From: Caballeronia sp. LZ062
Lineage (GTDB): Bacteria; Pseudomonadota; Gammaproteobacteria; Burkholderiales; Burkholderiaceae
Reading direction: 5' to 3'
Assembly: GCF_031450785.1 (NCBI RefSeq)
Contig: NZ_JARTWB010000002.1
Coordinates: 1,240,001-1,304,000, forward strand
Length of the DNA stretch: 64,000 nucleotides
How positions within the stretch are numbered: the stretch's first letter is position 1; each line of letters starts with the position of its first letter. Below, in pieces: positions 19,554-26,908 of this stretch. The notes beneath the pieces were generated by a model. The model ran no database searches. It was not told the origin of the DNA and saw only the letters and a program-made list of their open reading frames with translations. A program made the translations under genes and the position numbers.

Positions 19554-19796
19554 ATGACGAAGCAATCGATAACAGCCGCCTTGCTGCTAAGTGCGGCGCT
19601 GGCAGCACACGCACAGACCGCGCGCCCGGACGACGGCGCATCGATGGTCAAGCCGCCGGGTGCACCGGGTGCGCCCGCAGCGAGCGCGACGCGCCCCGAC
19701 AATCCCGACAACATGCCGGTCAAGCGCCCCGCCCCGCCGCCGAACAGCGACCGCATGCTGCATCACAGTCCCGCAAGCGACGCCATCGCGAAGTAA
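19554..19796 (+). CDS. Small exported protein, proline-rich
   Basis: This 80-residue frame starts at MTKQSITAALLLSAALAAHAQ, a clear signal peptide ending with an AHA-Q cleavage site. The mature part (about 60 residues) is rich in Pro, Ala and Asp (KPPGAPGAPAAS) and looks disordered. No family recognised; such small periplasmic proteins are common in Burkholderiaceae. Confidence 0.65.
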   Translation: MTKQSITAALLLSAALAAHAQTARPDDGASMVKPPGAPGAPAASATRPDNPDNMPVKRPAPPPNSDRMLHHSPASDAIAK

Positions 19797-19889
19797 GCGT
19801 CCACTCCGGCTGGCGGGCGAGCGCCACTATAATGGCGCTCGTCCCGATCATCGCGCGAACCGCGTTCTCGTCTGCCAGCGGTCCAGCCA

Positions 19890-20315
19890 ATGCAAAAACT
19901 TATTCTGCCGTTCGTCTCCGGTTTTCTTGCCGCACTCTTCTTTCGCGAATCGACGCTCGCGCTCCTCCACGCTGCCGGAATGATCGACTCCGCCGGCTTT
20001 TCCACCGCGCCGTTCCTGCCGCTGGGCATCCCGGAATTTATCGCGAATGCGTTATGGAGCGCCGTGTTCGGCGTCGTCATGGCGTGGCTGCTGCGCGTCG
20101 CGCCCGAACATCGCGCACCGTGGATCGGCGCGCTCGTGTTCGGCGGCATTGTGCTGACGGCGGTCAGCGTGTTCGTCATCGATCCGGCGCGCGGCATCTG
20201 GCCGAGCGGCAACATGCTGCCGCGTCTCGCGCCTAGCTTTATCGCGAATGCGATCTGGGGCTGGGGCGCCCTCGTCTTCATGCGCGCGTTCATGGCGGGC
20301 AGCGAAGCGCGCTGA
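19890..20315 (+). CDS. Small integral membrane protein
   Basis: This 141-residue protein has about four membrane spans (LILPFVSGFLAALFF, ALWSAVFGVVMAWLL, GALVFGGIVLTAVSVFVI and a C-terminal NAIWGWGALVFMRAF). It begins MQKLILPF with no cleavable signal. It is convergent with the acyl-CoA hydrolase gene. I do not recognise a characterised family. Confidence 0.75.
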   Translation: MQKLILPFVSGFLAALFFRESTLALLHAAGMIDSAGFSTAPFLPLGIPEFIANALWSAVFGVVMAWLLRVAPEHRAPWIGALVFGGIVLTAVSVFVIDPARGIWPSGNMLPRLAPSFIANAIWGWGALVFMRAFMAGSEAR

Positions 20316-20351
20316 ATCACGGCAAGGCGGCCACTGCGGGCCGCACGCCGG

Positions 20352-21464
20352 TCAGTCTTTGAGCGAGCGAAGCGGATGCGTCGCCGGCGTCCACGCGCTG
20401 TCGAACATGCGCTCCACCTGTTCGGTCTGCACGTCCTCTGCGCGCGCCACTTTCCATTGCGGCTGATTGTCCTTATCGACGATGCGCGCCCGAATGCCTT
20501 CCAGCACGTCGCCCCGTTCGAAAACCGAGCGCGTGAGATCGAGATCGCGGCGCAGCGTTTCGGCCATCGTCGAGAACCGCGCGCGATCCACTTGCTGAAG
20601 CGAGACATCCACCGAAAGCGGCGAGCGCTCGCGCAGCGCGGCGGCCGTATCGCGAATCCATGCGTTGCCGGACGCATCCGCCTCCCGCTCCAGCGACGCC
20701 AGAATGGCTGCGCCGTTGCCCGCGGCGAAATGTTTGTCAATGAGCATGCGCGCCTCGGCGAGCGCGCTCGTGTCCGGGATCGGCGAAACCTTGTATTTCG
20801 TGGTCTCGTTCTCGACGAAGCGCACGATGGCGACGCCATCGAGAAAACGTTGATGCCGCAGCGATTCGATCAGGCCGGGCAGCGCGCCGTCGTCGAGGTA
20901 CGCGTCGGCCATGCGCGCATAGAGCGCGTCGGCTGGGCCGATGCTCGCGCCGGTCGCGGCGAGATAGCGGCCGATCGCGCCGGGCGCGCGCGCGAGGAAC
21001 CAACTCACGCCGACATCGGGAAAGAGGCCGATGCGCGTCTCGGGCATCGCCATCTTCGTGGACTGCGTGACGATGCGCAGGCCGCCCGTATGATGCGCAC
21101 CCTGCGAAATGCCCATGCCGCCGCCCATCACGACGCCGTTCACGACCGCGATATACGGCTTCGGAAACGTGAAGATAGCGTGATTGAGCTTGTATTCTTC
21201 CGTGAAGAACGCGTCGATGGCGTCGCGGTCGCCGGCCTTCGCGGCTTCGTAAAGGAAACGGATGTCACCGCCTGCGCAAAACGCGCGCACGTGCGGACTG
21301 TAGACGACGACGGCGCGAATCGCCTGATCGTGGCGCCACGCTCGCAGCGCTTCGCCGATCGCGTGCAGCATCGCGGGTGTCAGCGCGTTCAGCGCCTTCG
21401 GACGATCGAGCGCAATGAAGCCGATGCCGTTGGCTGTATCAATGCGAATGTCTTCGGTGGTCAT
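20352..21464 (-). CDS. 3-hydroxyisobutyryl-CoA hydrolase (enoyl-CoA hydratase/isomerase family)
   Basis: This 370-residue crotonase-fold protein probably hydrolyses 3-hydroxyisobutyryl-CoA in valine breakdown. It has the oxyanion-hole motifs FCAGGDIRFLYEA and NGVVMGGGMGISQGAHH, and MPETRIGLFPDVGVSWFL, which with the extended C-terminal part (over 350 residues) separates this group from ordinary enoyl-CoA hydratases (about 260). It follows a TetR regulator by 39 bp, likely as one operon. Confidence 0.88.
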   Translation of the reverse strand: MTTEDIRIDTANGIGFIALDRPKALNALTPAMLHAIGEALRAWRHDQAIRAVVVYSPHVRAFCAGGDIRFLYEAAKAGDRDAIDAFFTEEYKLNHAIFTFPKPYIAVVNGVVMGGGMGISQGAHHTGGLRIVTQSTKMAMPETRIGLFPDVGVSWFLARAPGAIGRYLAATGASIGPADALYARMADAYLDDGALPGLIESLRHQRFLDGVAIVRFVENETTKYKVSPIPDTSALAEARMLIDKHFAAGNGAAILASLEREADASGNAWIRDTAAALRERSPLSVDVSLQQVDRARFSTMAETLRRDLDLTRSVFERGDVLEGIRARIVDKDNQPQWKVARAEDVQTEQVERMFDSAWTPATHPLRSLKD

Positions 21465-21503
21465 CGTGTCGTGAGGTCGAAACGGTTCGTACGGTCACTT
21501 CAC

Positions 21504-22121
21504 TCAGCAGGCGGCGAGCCACGCGGCGAGCGACAGCTCGACAAGCTCGGCCGCCGGGACGTCGGCACACGCCGCGCCGTTCAATTGTAGCGCGGTGATG
21601 CCGTGCAGGTTCGCCCAGAAAGCCCGCGCGCACGCGGCGGGCGCGGCGCTCGCCGGCAGTGTCGCAAGCCGGTTCGCCGCGCGCAGTTCCACGAACGCGT
21701 CCGCGATCAGCGAGAGCATTGCGGCGTTGTCATCGGGCGTTTCCGTGCTGTCCATGAACATCAGGCGGTAGGTTTCCGGCTCGCTCAGCCCGAACTCCAC
21801 ATAGGCGCGCGCAACCGCCCTGAGGCGATCGGCGGCATCCGCGATGCGCGTGTGCGCCGCGAAGGCGATGCGCAATTGCGCGTGTCCTTCCTTGCGCAAC
21901 GCCTGCGCAATCTCGCCGCGACTTCGGAAATGCAAGTACAGCGCGGCCGGCGAATAATCGATCGCCTCGGCGAGCTTGCGCATGGAAAGCGACGCAAGCC
22001 CTTCCCTTTTGACGATGCCGCGCGAGACTTTGAGTATGCGCTCACGCAGCGCGTCGCGCTGCTGCTGTTTGTGCTGTCGTGACTGGCGCGTGCGCGCGGC
22101 GTCGAGACTCGTGCGAGGCAT
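21504..22121 (-). CDS. TetR/AcrR-family transcriptional regulator
   Basis: This regulator of about 205 residues has an N-terminal TetR helix-turn-helix (ILKVSRGIVKREGLASLSMRKLAEAIDYSPAALYLHF) and a helical ligand domain with the WANLHGITALQLNG segment of the TetR C-terminal WHG-type domain. I use the ATG at 22121; a GTG three codons upstream is possible. It lies just upstream of the acyl-CoA hydrolase on the same strand and may control it. Confidence 0.9.
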   Translation of the reverse strand: MPRTSLDAARTRQSRQHKQQQRDALRERILKVSRGIVKREGLASLSMRKLAEAIDYSPAALYLHFRSRGEIAQALRKEGHAQLRIAFAAHTRIADAADRLRAVARAYVEFGLSEPETYRLMFMDSTETPDDNAAMLSLIADAFVELRAANRLATLPASAAPAACARAFWANLHGITALQLNGAACADVPAAELVELSLAAWLAAC

Positions 22122-22203
22122 TGTCGGCACCGCTCATGGTGAAGTCGCTATTCGATGACAGTGGCGTGACCGTGACGCGCAGGTCCGCGCAGGTCCGCCT
22201 CCG

Positions 22204-22404
22204 TCAGACGATCATCTGGCCGTCGCGGCTGCCGTCACCTTCGCGGCGCGATGCCGACGCCGCGCGATAAAGCGGCTCGTCAGAGTCGCCGAGCACGACC
22301 GACGCGAAGACGATGCAGAAGCCGAGAATCAGTACACCGACAGCCGCCCAGATGAGCCAAAGTGCATTGGACTCGACAAGCGAGTGGAGAAAGGATTGAA
22401 GCAT
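22204..22404 (-). CDS. Small single-span membrane protein
   Basis: A 66-residue frame starting MLQSFLHSLVESN has one strong membrane span (LWLIWAAVGVLILGFCIVFASVVL) and a charged C-terminal tail of about 25 residues. It lies alone between the TetR gene and the DUF1488 gene. No family recognised. Confidence 0.55.
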   Translation of the reverse strand: MLQSFLHSLVESNALWLIWAAVGVLILGFCIVFASVVLGDSDEPLYRAASASRREGDGSRDGQMIV

Positions 22405-22627
22405 GACGACCCCGCGCGATTTTTATAATGGCTGCTCGTGTGAAGCGGACGCTTACGAGCAAGTAACATGCCGTGCGAATCGCATCGCATGCGGCAAGAT
22501 GACGCAATGTTACCGCGTCGGTGCGCCGTGCGAAAGCGCGTTGGCGTGCCTATTTGGCGCGGGGCATGGCGGCCGGCTCCGACGATGAAGCTCTTACACG
22601 CTCATGCGCGTAAAAGACGCAGCGCTG

Positions 22628-22915
22628 TCATCCGGCGATCACGCGCCCCGGCGGAAAGTGGCCGCTCTTCAGCAGCACCGGCATGCCGTTCGTGACACGC
22701 AGATGTTCGCGCGCCACCGCTTCGATGCGCGTGCGGCCGGCATCGAATGCGTCGATCCAGCCGGCGCTGTCGTAGGTTTTCGCACCGAAGTGATCTTCGA
22801 GCGCTTCCACCGAGATCGCGCATGGCACGCGCCGGCCATCGACGAGCGCGGCGAATTCGATAGTGAGATTGGAACCGCGGTAATCCGGCGCGTCGGGAAG
22901 AAAACGAATGTTCAT
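22628..22915 (-). CDS. DUF1488 family protein
   Basis: This 95-residue protein starts MNIRFLPDAPDYRGSN and contains TIEFAALVDGRRVPCAIS and EALEDHFGA, the hallmarks of DUF1488, a small cytoplasmic family of unknown function common in Burkholderiaceae. No signal peptide. It is downstream of two other small genes on the same strand. Confidence 0.8.
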   Translation of the reverse strand: MNIRFLPDAPDYRGSNLTIEFAALVDGRRVPCAISVEALEDHFGAKTYDSAGWIDAFDAGRTRIEAVAREHLRVTNGMPVLLKSGHFPPGRVIAG

Positions 22916-23087
22916 GAGACTCTCGTGGATCGGGCGCGGCGGGCGCTGCAGGGCCCCGCTCGCGATGAGGTTCAGACACTCGCTGCGAGTCGCGAGCGCC
23001 GCTTCACTGACGTGCGCATGATTCGATTCGCGGACTATGGTACTCGCGCTCGCGCCGCGTGGTCCAGCGGCGCTCGAATGGCAAACC

Positions 23088-23444
23088 TCAGGCGTCGAGC
23101 ACATCCCCGCTCACCTCCACCACGAGCAGCGAACTCGCGAGCGGATCTCCGTAGTTGAAGTCGAGCGATCGCGTCATGTCCCGCACACGCTCGCAGACGC
23201 GTTCGCGCGCATCGCCCGGCAAATGCGGATACTCGCGCAACACCCGCGCGTCGAAACGGTAGTGCACACCCCAGCCAATATTGCCCGCATGATTCGCCAC
23301 CCCACCCGTGCGCCAGCTCACGAACAGCGCGGGCGTGGCGTCGGCTCCGATCTCGATGATGTCCGCGCCGTTCGGAAAGAGGTCGACCAGGCAGTTCGCG
23401 ATATCGTAGAGCACTGCGTGCCGAAGATGGAGGGGACGCATCAT
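23088..23444 (-). CDS. Protein of unknown function
   Basis: This 118-residue soluble protein (MMRPLHLRHAVLYDIANC start; PALFVSWRTGGVANHAGNIG and GVHYRFDARVLREYP in the middle; a regular alpha/beta pattern) starts inside the end of the upstream gene with a four-base overlap, so the two are translationally coupled. Function unknown. Confidence 0.7.
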   Translation of the reverse strand: MMRPLHLRHAVLYDIANCLVDLFPNGADIIEIGADATPALFVSWRTGGVANHAGNIGWGVHYRFDARVLREYPHLPGDARERVCERVRDMTRSLDFNYGDPLASSLLVVEVSGDVLDA

Positions 23445-23713
23445 GTCGGTTGCAGCAATCGGTCGATGTAGTCGCGCGCCGCTTGTTCGACGTGCGCGAG
23501 CGCCTCGTCTTCGCTGGCGAAACGCTGCTCGGGTCCGAGATCGACGAGCGCCTCGAAGTGACGCGGCTCATCCGGGCCGTTCTCGGCGAGACTGACGGAA
23601 CCGACATAAATGGGCGTGCCGGCCTCGCCGTCTTTTGCGTCGTGCGTGGGAACGAGCCGCGCCGATGCGCTGATGTAATACCCCCGATACGGGCCCGTCA
23701 CTCTTTCGACCAT
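23441..23713 (-). CDS. Small protein of unknown function
   Basis: This 90-residue frame begins at MVERVTGPYRGYYISAS, preceded by GGAGG and AGGA motifs; the frame stays open upstream but without a better start. It has a beta-rich N-terminal half and a C-terminal helix (EALAHVEQAARDYIDRLL). It is coupled to the following gene by an ATGA overlap. Function unknown. Confidence 0.65.
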   Translation of the reverse strand: MVERVTGPYRGYYISASARLVPTHDAKDGEAGTPIYVGSVSLAENGPDEPRHFEALVDLGPEQRFASEDEALAHVEQAARDYIDRLLQPT

Positions 23714-24012
23714 TCCTGTTGCCTCCGTATGTATTCTGGCTGGCGCCATGCGTTCGACGGCAAGTTCAACCGATGCCTCAACAGCATAAGGCGCGCAAGC
23801 CGGCAAATAGTTCACGACCGCATCGCGATCATGCGTGTCGAACTCTCATGAATTTGCATCGCAAGGGCCGCGCCCGCGCCGCTCGTTGCAATCGGGGCGC
23901 ATCAGCGTGGCGCGCGCCGCGTATGGGACAATGCTCATCCCAAAATACGGCGGAAGATTGTTCGATGCTGCCGCTGTCCCGTCTCACTCAGCCCGATTGC
24001 AACGAGGGAAAG

Positions 24013-24381
24013 ATGAATAGAAACGATCGGCCGATGCGCCGACACTCGACGCGCGCAAGCGCGATTCCGAACGCGCTGCGCGCGGCGACCATCGGCGCGG
24101 CAGTGCTCGCGATCGCGAGCCTGGGCGCTTGCGCGTCGTCGAACGAAGCGTCGCTCATTCACTTGCCGGACGGCCAGACGGGATATGCCGTGAATTGCAG
24201 CGGCGCGGATGCCGGGTCGAGCTGGGCGAGCTGCTACGTGCTCGCGGGCAAGGCGTGCGGCGCGACGGGCTATGACATCGTCTCGAAAGACAACGAGGAA
24301 GGCGGACCGACGGGCGGCGGCATCACCAACGTAATCTCGGCCAATGTAAAGAACCGGTCGATGATCGTTCGGTGCAAGTAG
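24013..24381 (+). CDS. Small lipoprotein
   Basis: This 122-residue protein begins MNRNDRPMRRHSTR and has a hydrophobic stretch ending in the lipobox LGAC, so it is probably acylated and anchored in a membrane. The mature part has several Cys residues (VNCSGAD, ASCYVLAGKACGATGYD) likely to form disulfides, and ends SMIVRCK. The form resembles small periplasmic lipoproteins of enterobacterial and Burkholderia genomes of unknown role. A GAGGGAAAG ribosome-binding site supports the start. Confidence 0.75.
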   Translation: MNRNDRPMRRHSTRASAIPNALRAATIGAAVLAIASLGACASSNEASLIHLPDGQTGYAVNCSGADAGSSWASCYVLAGKACGATGYDIVSKDNEEGGPTGGGITNVISANVKNRSMIVRCK

Positions 24382-24556
24382 ACGCGCTGCTATACCGGGA
24401 ACGATTCACGCGGCGCACTGAGGACGGGGTCAGGCGTTGCTGCAAACCCGCAACAGAGGCGTCATTACGGCGCCGACAGAAAAGCACATCGGCTCCCGTA
24501 GCCGTCAGACGCTCGACGCCGCGGGCACTGCACGGCGCAAGCGCGGCGCCGGAACC

Positions 24557-25054
24557 TCAACTATGGTCCAGCGACAGTTCGGCGAAGCTCTGGCCGAGCA
24601 CGGCGCAGACCGCTTCGACGACCATTTGGTGATCGCTGCGCTGGGGCAGCCCCGACACCGTCACCGACCCGATCACGCCGACATTCGCGACGCGGATCGG
24701 AAAGCCACCGCCATGCGCGGCGTACTGCGCGGGATCGAGCCCGAACTTCTCGGCGAGCGTCGCGCCCGCCTGTTGCAGCGTCAGGCCGATGGCGTACGAA
24801 CTGCGGCGAAAATGCTCGACTGTCCGGGATTTGCGCTCGGCCCAGCGGGCGTTGTCGGGCGTCGCGCCATCGAGCGCGGCGAAGAAGAGCCGATGACCGA
24901 ACGTGCGCACGTCGATTGCCACGGCTGCGTCGCGCGCGAGCGCCATCTCGCGCAGCTGCGTGCCGAGCTGCCACGCGTGATCGGCGTGGAACTGCGGAAA
25001 GACGAGCGTGTTTTCCTGATGCGCGATGGTTTGCAGGTCGTGCGGAATGTCCAT
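24557..25054 (-). CDS. UPF0303 / heme-degrading-domain (GlcG-like) protein
   Basis: This 165-residue cytoplasmic protein fits the UPF0303 family, a member of the GlcG/HbpS-like superfamily. Typical features are [17 protein letters not shown], the [16 protein letters not shown] helix and the C-terminal GGGFPIRV and [11 protein letters not shown] segments. Function of UPF0303 proteins is not established. Confidence 0.88.
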   Translation of the reverse strand: MDIPHDLQTIAHQENTLVFPQFHADHAWQLGTQLREMALARDAAVAIDVRTFGHRLFFAALDGATPDNARWAERKSRTVEHFRRSSYAIGLTLQQAGATLAEKFGLDPAQYAAHGGGFPIRVANVGVIGSVTVSGLPQRSDHQMVVEAVCAVLGQSFAELSLDHS

Positions 25055-25234
25055 GAGCGACGCCTCTTCGTTAGCGTTGTGTCTGATGTCGAATGCTCGA
25101 TTTTGACACGGGCGTGGACAGCGCGTCGTACGCGTGGCCGCTGTTGGCGGATTGAATAGGACTGCTGACGTTGAAAGAACCGAAGCGCTCTTTATGCTGT
25201 CTTTAGTCTGCTTCGATGACGGCCGAAAAACAGA

Positions 25235-25267
25235 AAGGGGTTACAGGCCGAAGCACTGTAACCCCTT
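25235..25267 (-). terminator. Terminator downstream of tRNA-fMet
   Basis: A 12-bp perfect stem (AAGGGGTTACAG) closes a 9-base loop and is followed on the minus strand by a T-rich stretch. It lies 5 bp beyond the tRNA 3' end. Confidence 0.8.
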
Positions 25268-25272
25268 GAATG

Positions 25273-25349
<77 letters not shown>

Positions 25350-25541
25350 TCCGTCGAAGAAAAGATTATAGGTCATCGTTTATGGAAAAGCAATCCTTCA
25401 TGTCAGTCCACATAAAATAACAGCGCGTCGCACTGCGTCGATTGGACTCGTCACCGTCGCACGCATCGTCAAAGCCGCGCTTCAGCGCATGGCATAATCG
25501 TTCGCTCTGCGGGTAACGGTTATCGGCTTCGAGCACACGGC

Positions 25542-25928
25542 ATGCACTCCTTGCGGCGCGGCATCACGGGAAGAATTAGCAGCATGGCGGCGGTATGCGC
25601 GATGCTGCTTCTCTCGCTCGCACCCGTTGCGTCGCAGATGCTCAAGGCCGAACGGTTCGAAGCCTTGCTCGCTTCCCTGTGCGCGTCGGGCACAGATGCG
25701 CCCGACAGCCAGCTTCCGCGCCATGCCGGCCATCACGCGCTCAGTCATCTCGACGCCTGCGGCTATTGCGACCTCGTCGGTCACGCGCCTGCGCCGCCAA
25801 CGCTTCCTCGCGCCACGCCATCGGCGCCATTGCCGCGCGAATCGTTCACTGCGGCCAGCATCGTCCGCGCGCCCGCTCATCGGCGATTCGCGGACGCCCA
25901 GCCGCGTGCACCGCCCGCCTTCGGCTAA
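25542..25928 (+). CDS. DUF2946 family copper-associated protein
   Basis: This 128-residue protein has an N-terminal hydrophobic signal or anchor (SSMAAVCAMLLLSLAPVAS) and the DUF2946 hallmark HALSHLDACGYCDLVGH, a His and Cys cluster that could bind metal. The C-terminal 50 residues are proline-rich. DUF2946 genes commonly lie beside copper genes, as here (copC and a PCuAC gene follow). Confidence 0.8.
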   Translation: MHSLRRGITGRISSMAAVCAMLLLSLAPVASQMLKAERFEALLASLCASGTDAPDSQLPRHAGHHALSHLDACGYCDLVGHAPAPPTLPRATPSAPLPRESFTAASIVRAPAHRRFADAQPRAPPAFG

Positions 25929-26010
25929 TTCGCCCATCGCCCGTACGCTTGACACGCCGCATTGAAGGCGAGTCCTGCGTCGCGACACCATGCTTTCCAC
26001 AGGACACACC

Positions 26011-26373
26011 ATGACGTTCCAATCCGCACGGCGCGGCGCGCTCGCGCTCGCGCTGACCGCTTGCGCACCCTTCGCGCTCGCTCACGCGTTGCCGAAGCTC
26101 CAGCAGCCCGGCCCCGGCGCCACAGTCAGCACGCCGCACGAAGTCTCGATCGAGTTCGGTGAACGGCTCGAGCCGACGTTCAGTTCGATGCTCGTCACCG
26201 ACGCCCACGGCACGCAGGTCAACACCGAGAAGTCGGCCGTCGATAGCAACGACAAGAAGCACATGAGCGTCGCGCTCGGCAATCTCGCGCCGGGCGTCTA
26301 TACGGTGCAGTGGACCGCGGTCGCAGCCGACGGTCACCGCACGCAAGGTCACTACAACTTCACGGTCAAGTGA
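26011..26373 (+). CDS. copC: Periplasmic copper-binding protein CopC
   Basis: This 120-residue protein has a signal peptide ([17 protein letters not shown]) and a mature CopC beta-barrel beginning [15 protein letters not shown]. The N-terminal His and the later DAHG and [11 protein letters not shown] blocks form the Cu(II) site; the Met-rich Cu(I) site of classic CopC is absent, as in the common single-site form. I use the ATG at 26011 (AGGA site). It is followed after 7 bp by a PCuAC gene. A copD partner is not seen here. Confidence 0.9.
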   Translation: MTFQSARRGALALALTACAPFALAHALPKLQQPGPGATVSTPHEVSIEFGERLEPTFSSMLVTDAHGTQVNTEKSAVDSNDKKHMSVALGNLAPGVYTVQWTAVAADGHRTQGHYNFTVK

Positions 26374-26380
26374 GGCCGCA

Positions 26381-26830
26381 ATGAAAAAAACCGTTCTACT
26401 CTTGAGCGTGCTCGCAGGCGCTGCGTTGGGCACGTTTCTCAGCACCGCGCACGCGGCCACGCTCGAAGCGCATGACTGCTGGGTCCGTGCGATGCCGCCG
26501 AACCTGCCGTCGTCGGGCTATTTCGTCGTTTCGAACAACGGCGACGCGCCCGCGACGCTCACCGCCGCGAACAGTCCCGCGTTCGGCATGACGATGATGC
26601 ACAAGTCGGAAAACAAGGGCGGCACGGCGACCATGGCGCCCGTCGATAGCGCCGACGTGCCCGCGCACGGCACGCTGCAGTTCGCGCCGAAGGGCTATCA
26701 CCTGATGATGGAACAGCCGGCCAAGCCGCTCAAGATCGGCTCCACGATTCCGCTTACCCTCACCTTCGCCGACAAGACCACGCTCAACGTGGACTGCGCC
26801 GTCAAGTCGGCCGCAACGGTCGGCAAGTAA
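26381..26830 (+). CDS. Copper chaperone PCu(A)C
   Basis: This 149-residue periplasmic protein delivers Cu(I) to cytochrome oxidase subunit II. It has a signal peptide ([18 protein letters not shown], cleavage after AHA) and the PCuAC metal site: a Met/His pair (TMMHKSE), a Met about ten residues later (TATMAPV), a His (VPAHGT) and the final HLM. It closes a three-gene copper cluster and is followed by a strong terminator. Confidence 0.93.
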   Translation: MKKTVLLLSVLAGAALGTFLSTAHAATLEAHDCWVRAMPPNLPSSGYFVVSNNGDAPATLTAANSPAFGMTMMHKSENKGGTATMAPVDSADVPAHGTLQFAPKGYHLMMEQPAKPLKIGSTIPLTLTFADKTTLNVDCAVKSAATVGK

Positions 26831-26843
26831 GACGCCCTTCAGC

Positions 26844-26877
26844 AAAAAAAAACGCGCCGGCTACGGCGCGTTTTTTT
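26844..26877. terminator. Bidirectional terminator between PCuAC and mrcA genes
   Basis: An 8-bp stem (ACGCGCCG) with a GCTA loop is flanked by nine A on the left and seven T on the right, an ideal two-way rho-independent terminator for the convergent genes. Confidence 0.93.
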
Positions 26878-26908
26878 CATGAAGCAGACCTGGAACCCGA
26901 AGCTGCGA

